A DNA stretch of 64,000 bases from Nipponacmea schrenckii (lineage: Eukaryota; Mollusca; Gastropoda; Lottiidae): positions 19,778,001-19,842,000 of the forward strand of contig JAUJPP010000012.1 in NCBI GenBank assembly GCA_030562195.1, written 5' to 3'. The notes below the pieces were generated by a model. It was not told where the DNA came from. It saw only the letters and a list, made by a program, of their open reading frames with translations, and searched no databases. Shown one piece after another: positions 1 to 15,000 of this stretch (positions are counted from its first letter, which is position 1; each line of letters starts with the position of its first letter). Made by a program: the position numbers and the translations under genes.

Positions 1-42
1 TGGTGACCTGCCTACTGGACTTGGAGTGAGCCTTCTTCTTGA
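1..42 (-). CDS. CNTRL: Centriolin exon 47, partial, leaves the window
   Basis: Acceptor GTTTTCAG precedes 42. In phase with exon 46 it reads SRRRLTPSPVGRS, extending the Arg/Ser/Pro-rich tail begun by RSRSPSYR. The end of the gene and its poly(A) site are off the left edge. Confidence 0.6.
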
Positions 43-3000
43 CTGAAAACAAAATGAAACTTATTCAAATTCCTTTTTTCAACTTGAAAGTTTACCCTTA
101 AAAATGCATTTACTGCTAATTTCTGCATCTTATCAGACTGGTGAAAAAAGACGTCAATCAACGAACTAAGAGGAAAATTGTGCCAAGATTACAGCATTAT
201 CATACCTTTCATCAATTGCTCAACTTAGGTATTGTTCATGCATACAGCTTCAAAAAAAATTAGGTTGCTCTGACCTGCATTCTTAGAATGACAAGTCAAG
301 AAACGAAAATCGTCAAGGTCTTACCCCCCAAGTTTTCAATTTTGTTTTGCCAATCACTACTAAGCGAATTTCCAATTGAGCCATTCACCCCTCGAGACTT
401 TATATATTATATGTGACGTAATATAATTTTATGTGAGAAGAGACCATTTATCTTTACACATAATAAATTCTGAATAAAACCACAACTCCGAAATGCAAAT
501 GCTGGAATTCGCACTCTGCACAGTGAGGTCACAGAAACCTTAATCGAGGTGTCCATTCCCCCCCTTGGGGGTTAATTCACCCCCATTTGAGAACCGTGGT
601 CTTACCCTATATGATGGACTTCTACTACGAGCTCTAGTCAATTGTTCTAGAACAATAAGATCAGGGTTGTCTGTTGTATTAAATAAAACATCTTGTAGAT
701 TATTCAGTTTCCTTTTTAAACTATCAATAGTTTCTTCTGAGGCCAGTCTAGTCTTCTCCATAGACTCAGAATGGCGTAACATTTGTTGACGTAACTGATA
801 CTGAAAGTAAACAACAGTTTGGGTTAAGAATGAAAATATATTTATTAGGTAACTGTATATCTGTATATAACAGGTACTATATTTCCTGCTCATTGGGAGA
901 GTTATTATTAATTTTTTCTAATTTCAGATCAGAACCAAGGAAAACCATCCAACAGATCCAGATCCCCATTTCTCAATAAAATATCTGTTCCACCCTAAGC
1001 CTGTTCACTGGAGATTCACACCCTCCCTTGTCTCCATTTCATTCCATTTACTTACCCTGAGATAATCTTGTTCTTGCACTAGTTGATCTTTCATAGCTTC
1101 TTTCTTCCATTTATCTCTAAATGCTGTAGGTTCAGTAGTTAAATTACTATGTTTTTTCACAAACTGATGTTTGGCTAAATTCAAAAAATCAGAACTTAAA
1201 TGACAACCTTGTTCATAGCAAACTAAAAATAATCTGTATATAACAGGTACTATACTTCTTGCCGATTGGGCGGGTTATTATGTTTTCATAATTTCAGATC
1301 AGAACAGAAGAAAACCATCCAACAGATCCAGATCCCCATTTCTCAATAAAATATCTGTTCCACCCTAAGCCTGTTCATCTGGAAGATTCAACCCCTCCCT
1401 TTCCAAAAATCCATTTCATTTCATTTACTTACCCTGAGATAATCTTGTTCTTGCACTAGTTGATCTTTCATAGCTTCTTTCTTCCATTTATCTCTAAATG
1501 CTGTAGGTTCAGTAGTTAATATTAATTTATTTTCTTTCACTTCACTGATGTCTTCAGGCTAAATTCAGTAAAATATCAAATATTAAAGTACATTTCGAAT
1601 AGTAACATTTTCAATTTAAATAGTATTTAACTACAATTTTGACTCAAAAAGATTATTTTTCACACTTATAAATATACATAACACTTACTTATAGTTGGAA
1701 ATTATAAGATATTATATTTTCAAGTAAGATATTGAAAATGCACTATTAAGTTAAATATTAGAAATACACTACTAATTCAGATAATTATAGAAAATATTAG
1801 CACTATTCTATAATTTATATATTAAAAATATGCTAACTTATAATTGGTAATATTAGATATTGGAAATGCACTACTAAGTCAGATAATTATTGAGAATGCA
1901 CTACTAAGTCAGATAAAATTATTGGAAATGCTCTACTAAGTCAGATAATTATTGGAAATGCACTACTAAGTCAGATAATTATTGAGAATGCACTACTAAA
2001 GTAGATAATTATTGGAAATGCACTACTAAGTCAGATAATTATTGAGAATGCACTACTAAGTCAGATAATTATTGAGAATGCACTACTAAGTCAGATAATT
2101 ATTGGAAATGCACTACTAAGTCAGATAATTATTGAGAATGCACTACTAAGTCAGATAATTATTGAGAATGCACTACTAAAGTAGATAATTATTGGAAATG
2201 CACTACTAAGTCAGATAATTATTGAGAATGCACTACTAAGTCAGATAATTATTGAGAAATGCACTACTAAGTCAGATAATTATTGGAATATGCACTACTA
2301 AGTCAGATAATTATTGAAAGATATGCTTACTTACTAAAGTAGATAATTATTGGAAATGCACTACTAAGTCAGATAATTATTGAAAATGCACTACTAAGTC
2401 AGATAATTATTGAGAAATCACTACTAAGTCAGATAATTATTGGAAAATGCACTACTAAGAGATAATTATTGAGAATGCACTACTAAGTCAGATAATTATT
2501 GGAAATGCACTACTAAGTCAGATAATTATTGAGAATGCACTACTAAGTCAGATAATTATTGGAAATGCACTACTAAGTCAGATAATTATTGGAAATGCAC
2601 TACTAAGTCAGATAATTATTGAGAATGCACTACTAAGTCAGATAATTATTGGAAATGCACTACTAAGTCAGATAATTATTGGAAATGCACTACTAAGTCA
2701 GATAATTATTGAGAATGCACTACTAAGTCAGATAATTATTGGAAATGCACTACTAAGTCAGATAATTATTGGAAATGCACTACTAAGTCAGATAATTATT
2801 GGAAATGCACTACTACTAAGTCAGATAATTATTTAGAATGCACTACTAAGTCAGATAATTATTGGAAATGCACTACTAAGTCAGATAATTATTGGAAATG
2901 CATTACTAAGTCAGATAATTTTTGGAAATGCACTACTAAGTCTGATAATTATTGAGAATTCACTACTTAGTCAGATAATTATTGGAAATGCACTACTTAG

Positions 3001-6000
3001 TCAGATAATTATTGGAAATGCACTACTAAGTCAGATAATTATTGAGAATTCACTACTAAGTCAGATAATTATTGGAAATGCACTACTAAGTCAGATAATT
3101 ATTGGAAATATTAGCACTATTCTATAATTTATGTATTAAAAATATGCTAACTTATAATTGGTAATATTAGATATTGGAAATACACTACTTATAATTGGAA
3201 ATACACTAACAAATTATATATTGGAAATACACTACTTATATTGTAAATACACTACTTATAGTTGGAAATATGCTAACAAATTAGAGACATGCATTGGAAA
3301 TACGCTAACAAATTAGAGACATGCATTGGAAATACACTACTTATAATTGGAAATACACTAACAAATTATATATTAGAAATATTAGATATCTAAAATAAGC
3401 TACTAAATTATATATTGGAAATTTTAGGTATTGAAATGCTACCAAGCTAGAAATATTTGATGTTGGAGTTAAAAAAACATAAAATAAACACGGAAACAAA
3501 AGGAACCTTTATTCTATTCAATATTTCCACACTATTTCTGATATCTAGTAATTTACTATTAAGGTGATAAGCTCGATCAAGATGTTGTGTAGCTAGTGCC
3601 AGTAGTTCATTTACTTGTACATCACTACGCTCTTGTATATGAGTCAAATCCTAAATGATAATACATACATAAATACATATTCAAATGTGTAACAAAAATT
3701 GCGATATGTAGATTGGCTATTTCAAATTGTTAATTGCTAGCTAAATTCCTTAAATTGCATTGGAATTGGGAAAACATATTCATTTTAACATATCAGCATT
3801 GATAGAAACAGTGTTTCCAATTAGAATTGTGAAGTAAAGCCAGCTTTATAACCAGCTTTATTGCCAAACATGCTGTGTTTCCACTGAGTTTATCTAGTTC
3901 CCAAACCACTTTAGCGTTTTGGCTTTTGGCGTTTCCACTTTTTTAAAAAGGCTGGCTCTAAAGCTAGCTTTCATTTGGCCCCGAATAAATTGACGAACGC
4001 AAAAAAGGAGGTTCCTGAACCGTAATATTCGGCAATTTAACAAGTGGAAACACAGAAAAGCAAGCTTAAAGCCGTTTTTTTGGCAAAGTGGAAACAAGGT
4101 TACTTTGTAGCATAGACATAATGACTATGTTGTATTTGATATGCTAGAAGATATACCTCTATAAACACATACCTGTTTAGTAAAATCTAATTGTAATTGT
4201 ATATCTTGTAATGTAGATTCTAATGCAGATCTTTCATGTATAAATTTTTCCTGTTCCTAAACACCACATAGTTAATAAACAACATACAATTAATACAAAA
4301 CAACACAAATATTAAATATTAAATAAACACACACACTCAATACAAATTATAACACACACTCAATATACAAATTATAACGCATACTCAATATACAAAGTAT
4401 AACACACACTAAAAATGCTATTTATTAATATACATGTAAAGATTGCTTCATATGAAACCATTAGAAAAGGCATTGTCTAATTGAGCAGAGCTGAGGGACG
4501 ATTCAGTAGGTGAATGTATCTTATTTAGCTAGTGACACTTGCCACAGTACTTTTAGCTACGATACAATAAAGTAAGTATGTGCTAGCTTCTAAACAGGTT
4601 TCTCTTTAGTAGAAAAATTTCAATTTTTGAAGACATTTAAAAATCATTCTTGGTTTTTCTATTCAGGATAAAACAAAAACAAAATCTTGTTTCTGCTCCT
4701 AAGGGAATGAACAAACTTTGTCTTTTGTGTTTCAGTTAGTAACAAAGGGTTTAATAAAAAAAAATAAACACAAAACTATCAAATTGAATATACCTCAGCA
4801 TTAGCCTTCCTGACCTTCTGTAGTTCTTCATAAGATAGAGTTAAGGCATTGGCTAATTCTGCTTTCTCATCATTTCTTTCTTCCAATTCTCTACCTACAA
4901 CGATACACAGAACTTATATGAAATATGACAGACAAAAGACAATGATAAGTTTTGATGTATTGAGGAAAGGCAAGGTACAGTTAATTATGACTAATCCGTT
5001 CGAAATAACCATTAAATTTGGTACACAGGGTGTCAATTTCTATTCGTTATTACCGAAAATTCGCTACTAGCATTTCGTTTTATCCATTTATTTTTCAATG
5101 AAATAAGTGCAGTGAAAAACGGGAATTTGTTCGTTATTACCGGTTTTTCGGTATAGGCATGTTTGTTATAAGTGAGGACCACTGTATTCAAATTCAAAAG
5201 AGTGATAGAAAAGTTGTTCACATCCAAATAGCCTAGTTTGAGCTGGTGAATTTTGATCAATCACAATAACTGCTATGATTCATGTATCTATCTATATTTA
5301 CAAAATAAACTACCCTATACAGGACATGAATATAAAGAAACGAATGGAGTTTTACATCCTACTCTTCTGCACTTTATGGGCTAATGAAGATGGGCAAGGC
5401 CATGCACAGGGCTATGAGGAAAAATTTCCCAGAACAGCAGCATTAGCCTTCTTTAATTGCATGCAATTTTCCAACTGTCGAGGGATCTTTAACGTGCATG
5501 GCCTGTACAGGGAGTTAAGTCTGTGTAACAGTATGTTGATTGTATTGCTGACACGATATATAAAGAAGCATCATAATACAACGAAACGAAGTATGTATAA
5601 AATATGGAGACTGCTCAAAAGCTTATCATAATACCATGGTCTATACTTGCTACAGTACAACATAATAATAAGATTTTTTAAAAATTAGATATGTTCCAAT
5701 ACCCACTGTAGAAGTTGAGTTTTCAACTACTGAACAACACCCCCCCCCTCCCTCATATATTCAATAACACAAAATACACCCCCCCCCCCCCCGACTCATA
5801 TATTCAATAACACAAAATACAACACCCCCCCCCCCCCCCTCATATATTCAATAACACAAAATACAACACCCCCCCCCCCCCCCCCCCTCATATAATCAAT
5901 AACACAGAAATACTAACCTAGTTCCTTTATTTGTTTTTCTAATTCTACAAATTTTTCTTCGTTTGATTGAATTTGATTGGATTCCTTCTACAATAAAATG

Positions 6001-9000
6001 AAACAGAAAATAGAATAATTTAGTTTTCATGGAATTTTCCATCAAAATAATTACCTTCCAACAAACAGATTACAAATCATGCCATGATACAAACAAGGGA
6101 ACAAAATATAATAATCATGCAGCACAAACACAGAAAATTAAAAGATCACACATCTATTATAATAGTTATACACTATATAGGTGATTAGTTTAACTTGTCC
6201 GTATATTGCGTAATTTTGCGGTTGATAAACCAGCTGCTAGGGTTGCAATATTTAAAGGGATAATAGGCGTTAGAATACACTCGTCCTACGGCTTATATTT
6301 GTGTTTCATATTGACTATTAGTTAAATAAGTATGCATCCCACACTTTACCAAATTTTAAAAAGCCACAATAAAAATATATTCGGAATTTTAAAAAAAAGT
6401 GAGCCAGCGACGATTCCATTCAGTTTGAGAATAAAAGCGTCTGGTAAAACATCATTGTGCAATTCAACAGTAGGGGTCAAGGACGCGTGAAAACCCACAT
6501 GTTAGAGTTACTTCCCTTTATATTTTACAATTTGAAAATCGCTTGATGGATGGCTCAAGCGTTTTAGGATTAACTACTTTATTTTGGGGATTTATCAGAT
6601 TTTAGAGGGATTTTGATGTATAGGTATGACACCAAGTAAGTCCACTGATGGATATATACTGTTATTGTCCAAATTTGAGTGAACTTAAATTTTTATGTTT
6701 GTTCTAACGCCTATTATCCCTTTAAAAAGATACAGTGGTCTGAATTTTCCACAAGATATGATTTTATTTTTCCCATCCACTCTTCTCTATTACTAAGATT
6801 AAAATATATTTTACAAAAAAAATATGATATTGTATTTTTTATAAATCGCTATAATCCAAGGGAAATCAGTTCAAGAAACGTTTTCTATTAGTCAAAATAA
6901 TGAAGGTCTGGATAAGTGAGAATTAATTTACACTACAATCAAAAAATTAATCCTATATTTCTGGAAGTTGTTAGGGATAGCTACAATTTTTTTGTTTTTC
7001 TCGTAATATTGATAAGTTCAAAAAATGTATCCGTATAGAATTTCAGCCAAACAATACAACACATATAATACATGTAAAATTAACAACGAATTTCCAAACT
7101 GTACTTGTCCCGATGAGGGTTGAGTATCTGAAACATGTTTCGGTAAGAGCTGTATATAATATATAATGGGTATAGTTTGACTAAAATCACTATATAGTAA
7201 AACTAGTATACTAACAAACCTTAAGTTGTTCTACGGTATCTAAAGTTTGGTTTAATTCTTGTTGTTTAGATGTTAAATCTACTCTAATAGAATCTAATTC
7301 TATATTAGCATTATTGATAAGCTGTGAAACAAAAACACACATTATATGTAGTTACTATAAACAAACACACTAACAAAAAAGTTAAAATATTATATCAACA
7401 CACACTACTAGTAAAACACACTTGATATAGTTCTAATATATTAACAAACACTGAATAGTAAAAATAGTTCTAATTGCTTCATACACACATATAAAAACAC
7501 AATACACTTAAACACAATTAAAAGTCATGCACAAACAGGCTCAAGAATACACATCACTAAATACACGTTGGTACATGCAGTTGCCCAAAAATATACAAGC
7601 AAACAGTTTATCAAAGCCTTTTGATCGGAATACAAAAGCTACATTGAATTTTTTTTTTCATATTGACCTGCATTGAACTGACATTCTAAATCTGGGGTAC
7701 CGGTATGGTAGGCCCTATTATCCTTTCTGATAATATAATCTGGCAACACTGCATCTAATATGAAGCAATGAATGCTGGCAATAGGGGGCTGCTGGAGTGA
7801 TAGACTGGGGCTTGGAGTGAATAAAAAAAAATCCAATCTCCAGTCTATCACTCCACAGCACCCTGATGCCAGCATTCATTGTTTCATATAATATGCAGTG
7901 TTGCCAGATTATATTATCAGAAAGGATAATACCATATGGGGTATCATCTCAACTTATGCACAGATCAAAAATGGGACATTTAAGTTATCAAAGAAAGTTT
8001 AAAATTTAAAAGTGTGGATCAAGAAGACAGAAGAGCGTGAATCACTGTATTGTCTTGTATCAGGTAATTGTTATAAAAAAAATATTTTTTTGTGATCCGA
8101 AACTCATATCAACCTTACCGTTTTCAATCTGGATGCTTCCTCATCAGTACTTTGTTGTAAATGAACATAACTCTACAGAGAAAGGGTTAATGTCAGTTAA
8201 ATCACATCAAATAGCATTATTAGGGTTAATATATTAACTCTTTAATCAGAAAGGTAGAAATGCAATGCCAATTAATAATAATAATAATGAACTCTTTATT
8301 TTACATGGGTCAGAACTAGGCTCAATACACAAGGACATGGTCCTCTCTAACATTCAGTCCATTAGGACATAGACTTTTTATTTTACATGGGTCAGAATAA
8401 GGTCTAATACACAAGGACATGGTCCTGTCTCACATTCAGCCCATAGAGACAACCATAGACCCTTCATTTCACATTGGTCAGAACTAGGCCCAATACACAA
8501 GGACACGGCCCTGTCTAACATTCAGTCTATAGAGACAAACATAGGCCCTTCATTGGTCATTATTAGGCCCAATACACAAGGACATGGTCCTGTCTCACAT
8601 TCAGCACATGGAATTTTGGGGAGGAAAGTAAAGAACTAAGGTTTGTTTAAGATTCATTCACACAAACAAAATCTATGTTGGACAGTAACAATTCTAAACA
8701 AAAGATCTGGACTTGAACAGAAGCAAGTGACATTTTGCAACAAATTTGGCATATGAATGAAGTTTAATTAAAGAACAGTTCTTATTCCATGGTTTGTGAT
8801 ATACTTTGTGATCTTCGTTTAGTGGAAGATAATCAGAAGTGACATTGTCGCTTAATTGAGTCATTTTGATGACCTTGGATAAGTCATCTTCACCCATAAT
8901 TCCAGCTCACCCAGCTGTAAATGGGTATGGATAATCCAGGAAAGATCAACGCCAAGAGGTTTGGCCGAGGACCAGCTGGTAGAAAGGATCCCTGTCACCG

Positions 9001-12000
9001 TGGACTTGTGAACCTAAGTTGTTATCCTTTTAAAATATATTTGTTTCCTTCTTTTCTTTATACATGAAAGGTGCCAAAAGAGAAACTATAGCCAACATGT
9101 CAGTACTCTCTAATAACAGCCAGTGTTTAAAGGGTTAAAATCTAACAAAGCGTCTGCTTGAAAAGATCTTACAAACCTCTTGAGCCTCCTTGAATTGTAG
9201 ATCATGATCATACAATCTACGTAGAAGCAGATCTAATTCCTGGCGCTTTGTGTGTTCTTGTCTGAGTAATTCTTCATGAAGGGTACGACTTTTTCTGATG
9301 GCATCATTTAACGAGTCAAATTCCATTTTAGCTTCATCTCTTTGATGGAATTTTTGTCTTAAATCCTGGAATTAGGTTAGTAACAAAGCATTAGATTAAA
9401 GACTTATAGCGCCAAAAGAACCACATCTAAACACAAAATTCATTAACAAAAATTATTTCAAGACAAAACATAACACAGAAGACTTCAGTCCAAATTTCAA
9501 AAACATAAAACGCAAAGCTTCATTTTAAACACACACCAAGGTAATTATGAGTGGTTTATTTTTTAATAAATCCAGAAGTTATTTATTATCACAAAATATA
9601 CAAGTTATCAAAAATTATATTTTTTATTTTTATGATGCCAGAGAGTGTAATGATCAATATAAACTCTTATTGGCCAAGATTGACAATTTCGATTGTATCT
9701 TCCTTTGAAGGAAGTATTTTTATTACAAATATTTACAATATCATACAAACCTGTTCAAAAGTATTCAGCTGATCTTCAGCATCTCCTATATTCCCTTGTA
9801 TAGTCTTTAGTTCTAATCTGGATTCTAACAGAAATCAAATAATACATCTTATTAACATAATCCTATAATCCCAAATTAAACTACTGTAAGGCTACAAATT
9901 ATTGCGAGATAGAAATTAATGCGTTAAATGCGACCTATCCGCGATCGCATTAATTTGTATCCACATTTTTAAATTCATATTTGCAAGTGAATTATATGGA
10001 GTTCAAATAAGACTGACATTAGTGACAAGTATTTAAATAGAGACCGGACAGGATTAAGTAATTAGGTAATTATTTCTAAATTTGAAGCCGATTAGTAATC
10101 AATGACATTAAAAAAAGAAAAGATTTTCACACTTGACTATTTAAAGATAAAATCTTGATCATTGTTCATGTCTTCATTTATTAATCACTTTAGAATTTTG
10201 ATGATATTAAAAAATTCGACACCTATCACGGATCGCATTAATTTGTACTCGCATTTTAGTCTCTATACCCCATGTCGCATTAATTTGTTGACGCATTAAT
10301 TTCTAGCCTTTCAGTATGTCATTCTAATTTTCTAAATCCTTTGAACAATAGCAGCTGCTCTATCATGAACAAATACAACCTCATAGAATTAACATCATAC
10401 AGTAACAATATGTGAAGTTCGTGGTAGTGCTGGCATGATATATCGTCGAATCGATTTATCGCGATACGACATGCCACGATACGCATATCGTATCGTGAGG
10501 TTGTGTATCGATACTTGACGATACATGGCATTCTTTTCAAAAGTGGTTATTTTTTTTACTAGTTCGTGAATGCAAGCTTGTCCCATCATAAATTCTTACG
10601 CGGACTTCTCTGAAATCCATTGTTTTCAAAAAACTTATTTAATTTAGTAGACATACAGGCTACTGTATACATAACCTACTATCCCATATCGCGATACGTA
10701 TTGTGACTCTTGTATTGGCTAATACCCAGCACTAGTTCGTGGTATTTGATAATATATCATTGTTACACTCAATATTAAAAGAGTCACAAGACCACACACA
10801 TGCAAGACAAACATAAATAGCTTATTAAAGACCTTTCATAAACTTCACCAATGATAGGTTTGAATCTTGGAACTTTAGGTTAGTGAACAACTTGCCTAAC
10901 TGAGTTACCACAGATCCTGTAGTCATATATACTGGTGAAAAGAGCATTATCATGCAATGCAAATAAAATTTCAAAGGCCTATGGAGTTATCTACCTTTAC
11001 CTTTCAGATGATGAAAGACAAAAGAGATATCTACCCTTACCTTTCAGATGATGTTTTAAGCTATTAATTTCCTTGGTTAAGCCTAACTTTTGTTTGGTAC
11101 ATTCCTCTAGTTCTTTTTCTCTCTGCTGTATTTCTGTATCTAATGTCTCTAGTTTTCTTAGAGTATTGTCTATCTTCTCTTCCATTGAATTATGATTTCT
11201 GAAAAGGGTTCAGGGTATTTATATGATGACAAGTTATCTGTTGAACTGCTATGTTATGATATTTTTTTTTAAAATAAATTTGTGATTTCAAGGTCTGCTA
11301 CCTCTCTGATTGAACAAAGAATCATTTTTTTTAAATGGCCAATACTTGTCTTTGTCCATCATTAAACTTACTAAGTGTCAAAACTATACGATATAAACAC
11401 TCTATAATCCAATAAAACTAAGTAATAATCCATTAAACTAAGTAAATTTGAAACAAGCATAAAATCATTGTCAACAATTACTTAGTGTAATGCATATTAC
11501 CATTCTTAAGTAATGGCTTCCAGTAAGTCCAACTGATGAACATATACTCTTTGACCAAGTTTGGGATTTAAAATTATATTACTATTCTAAGAGATAGAAT
11601 TCCTATATTAAGTCATTATTCTTCTTTACACTTGACCTTGCTGTAAATGTGTATGGATATTCTAAGACAGATCCTAGGCAAGAGGATTTGTAATGAACAT
11701 GAAATATATTTGTAAAAATACTGAATAAGTCTACATGGTCAGCTTATGATTAATTTTCTTACGTTTTGGTCTTAGTTCAACAATTGTATCGATGCATTAA
11801 AGGGATAATAGGTCTTAGAATGAACATAAAATTTGAAAATTTTAAATTTGGTCAGTAAGAGCTCTGTTCATCAGTAAATATACATACTACCATAAATAAC
11901 ATAAAAAAAATAAATAAATATCAAAAAAACTAAGTAATTATCCATAAAGATGTATTTGATTATTGAAAAACGCTTAATAAATTGACTTAGTTTTATAAGT

Positions 12001-15000
12001 TTTCAAGATTTTAAAAGATTCTGCTACTTTATGACACCAGGTAAGTTCACTGATGAATATATACTCATATTGTCCACTCTTGATAACTAAAATTTTATGT
12101 TCATGCTAAGACCTATTATCCCTTTAAGGATGTAGATTGTTAAAAAGAAGATTACCTTTTCATAGAGTTCAGTTTGTCATCGAAGTTCTTACAGCTGTCG
12201 GACATCATGTCTTTTTCGCGAGTTAAAGCAGCTATTCTGTCTTGCAATGTATTTTTCTCTAGGGTATATTTCTCAGCCTCCTTTCTATCTCTCTCTAAGA
12301 TTTGTCTTAACCTCTCCACTTCGGAATTCTTTCGATCAACTTCTGTTGTGAGATGTTCTAATTCAGATTTTTCCTTAAAAATAAACAAATAAAAGATTTA
12401 GAAGGAAATCCTTTCTTATTTCTATTTTTAAATAATTTATCTCTCTGGGCAATATGTTTTTTTTAAGTCCACCATGATCTGACAAGCTTTGAGAATCATC
12501 TCCAGTCCTGATTTGTTTAATATTCAAGCAATCAAACCCTCTGTGCAATATAAGTACAACAAGCCATGAGGAATTCTGGGAAACTTATTGCTGGACATTG
12601 ATTTGTGTCGCCTAGCAGTTGACCCTCTCATAAGAGACCACCTCCATTAAGAGATCGTTTTTGACTATTCCCTTGCGTTTGTCTTTGAATGCAGGTTCTA
12701 CTGTACTTATAACATTATTTTGATTGGTTACAATCAAATAATGAACGTAAATTCTATTTGCTATTAGGTCAATATTTTACAGAACAAAATTTAGAGAAGA
12801 ATCTTGTTAGATCATGGATGGGGAATAACCTGTATCAAAAACATAAAACAAATCATGCAGTGCAGATATGTGTATCAATTTGATTGTTCTATGGTAAGTC
12901 AGCAGTGTGGATGTGGAGCAGTAAATGTCATATGTCTGGATATCAACCAAGAATCTCAGCCTTCAGTTTTCTTTTCAATTACAAAGATATATAACAAACA
13001 AATTGTCCAAAAAACAGTTTACATTATTAGAAAATAGAAATATGACAATATATGAAAGGAAGCAAACTTATATAAGCCTGTACAGGCTTTGTATTTGTAT
13101 CCTATTTTCAATTACCTTTGTATATCATATTGTAGGCTACTTATTATTAACAGAAATATTGTTTAAATCAAATATGACAATATTAATAGAACTTGTATAC
13201 AAGCAATTAATTTTTTAAAAGCCCTCAATATAATAGAAATAAAGCCACAAAACTACAAAAAACCAATAATTATTTCTGAAAGTGCTATCTGGTTATATCA
13301 AAATCATATCGTACTTTGCCTAATGACAAATTTTGGTAATGAAGAGACACAAAATACGAGAGACTATTTTCCTAATTTTGTTTATACCGGTATATGCAAC
13401 TGTACTGATAATTTGTATATACATGTCTTAGAGCTTGCATGTTGAAAGTAATCTTTTTAAATGTTATCTAACAAAACTTCATAATTTACCCATGGCAGTA
13501 TGAGTACTATTCTGAAGCTTAGAGCAGGCTAATGCCGCAAAATTTCTATCATTGCAAACCGCATGACGTTGCCCATCTTCATTAGCCCATAAGGTGCAGA
13601 AGAGTAGGACGTAAATCTCCATTCATTTCATTTCATTTCAAATATGTGTTTAAAAACATTACCCTACCTCCACCAAAGACCTTTGTGTTTTTTCTAGATC
13701 TGCCATTTTCTGAGATCTCTGAACTTTGAGATTTTCTAACTCTGTCAGCTCAAATTGTTGCATGTCATAAGTATGTTTGAGCTCGGATTTATTTTTATTC
13801 ACAGAGTTCATGAGCTTTTGCAAAATTTCTTCCTCTTCTTGGATAGTGTCTTTTAATTTTTGTGCCTCGTGTCGTTTGGATTTGATATGAATATCCAATT
13901 CATGTTTCTGTTGTTCGATATTTGCCAAATGATCCTTTTCTTCCTAAAAGCCAATGTGAAAAAGCAAAAAATAAAAATTGGGTTGTGAAATCTAAACTAA
14001 ATGTAGATAATAACTTTGACTTTAATTACATCTACAAAATTACTAAATAAAAAAACAAGTGAGAAAAATTGTGAATTCTTAGATGTTCTAAAAAGAAAGT
14101 TCTGCAATTCACGCAACCAATATAAGCTCACATAAATATTGACAGGTATTTAAATGGAAAGCCTACAGTATTTTAAGTGCGGTGAAAAAACACCCGGAAA
14201 GCTAATGACCATGCCTTCAGGACAAAGTTGGATTTTAAATATTCATTGCATCATTTCTGCCTTTAAAGCAGTTTAATTTTTCTACAATCCAAGGGACTTA
14301 TAATAATTAATATCAATTAGAGCCAGAACAAAATACTAGTAATACAACAAGAGACTCTAACCGCGTTTCCACTTGTTTAAAAGGCTGACTTTAAGCTAGC
14401 TTTTCTGTGTTTCCACTTGTTAAATTGCCGAATCATTACTGTTCGGGAACCAAAAACCTTCCCTTTTGCATTCGGCAATTTATCGGGGACCAAAAGAAAG
14501 CTAGCTTTAAAGCCGGCTTTTTAAACAAGTGGAAATGCAAAAAGCCGGCAATGGAGTAGTACTATTTTATGATTTTACGCTCAAAATTGGTAGTCTTGTA
14601 CATTGCGACCTGTCAATAATATGCAACTTTTTGATCGAGACTAAAGTGGTTCAAGAACCAGATAAACTAAGTGGAAACACAGCAGGTTCGGCACTCAAGC
14701 TGGTTTTAAAGCTAGCTTCACTTCACAATTCTAAGTGAAAATACAGCTTCTGTCTTAAATGTGCTCAAACAATTATATTTTGATAATTACATCTACTCTA
14801 AATTTTAATTCAAGCAATTTCTTTCATTAAAGAAAGGTTAAAACAAGTGTGACTACAACTTTAATGCTAATTTCTATAATACTAAAACTCTCTAGAAATG
14901 AAGGTGTGAAACTCACCCTAAGCTCTTTGTGTTTATTGGCAATTTGAATATCAGCTTCACGTAGAACTTGGTTAAATTCAGACTGTTTTCTGTCTTTGTC

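Larger units (their letters stand above)
855..1567. repeat. Direct segmental duplication, about 330 bp x 2
   Basis: Blocks at about 853-1186 and 1230-1567 are direct copies. Both share the TCTGTATATAACAGGTACTA start, the GATCCAGATCCCCATTTCTC stretch and the exon 45 core. Divergence is small indels and substitutions, greatest in the 5' third of the exon. Confidence 0.9.

Noticed and set aside
1870..3110. CRISPR-like regular 30-bp repeat
   Set aside because: Units are directly adjacent without unique spacers, in a eukaryotic intron; a minisatellite.
12804..13218. Two overlapping 77-97 codon frames in intron 34
   Set aside because: No splice sites in phase, no homology recognised, AT-driven composition.
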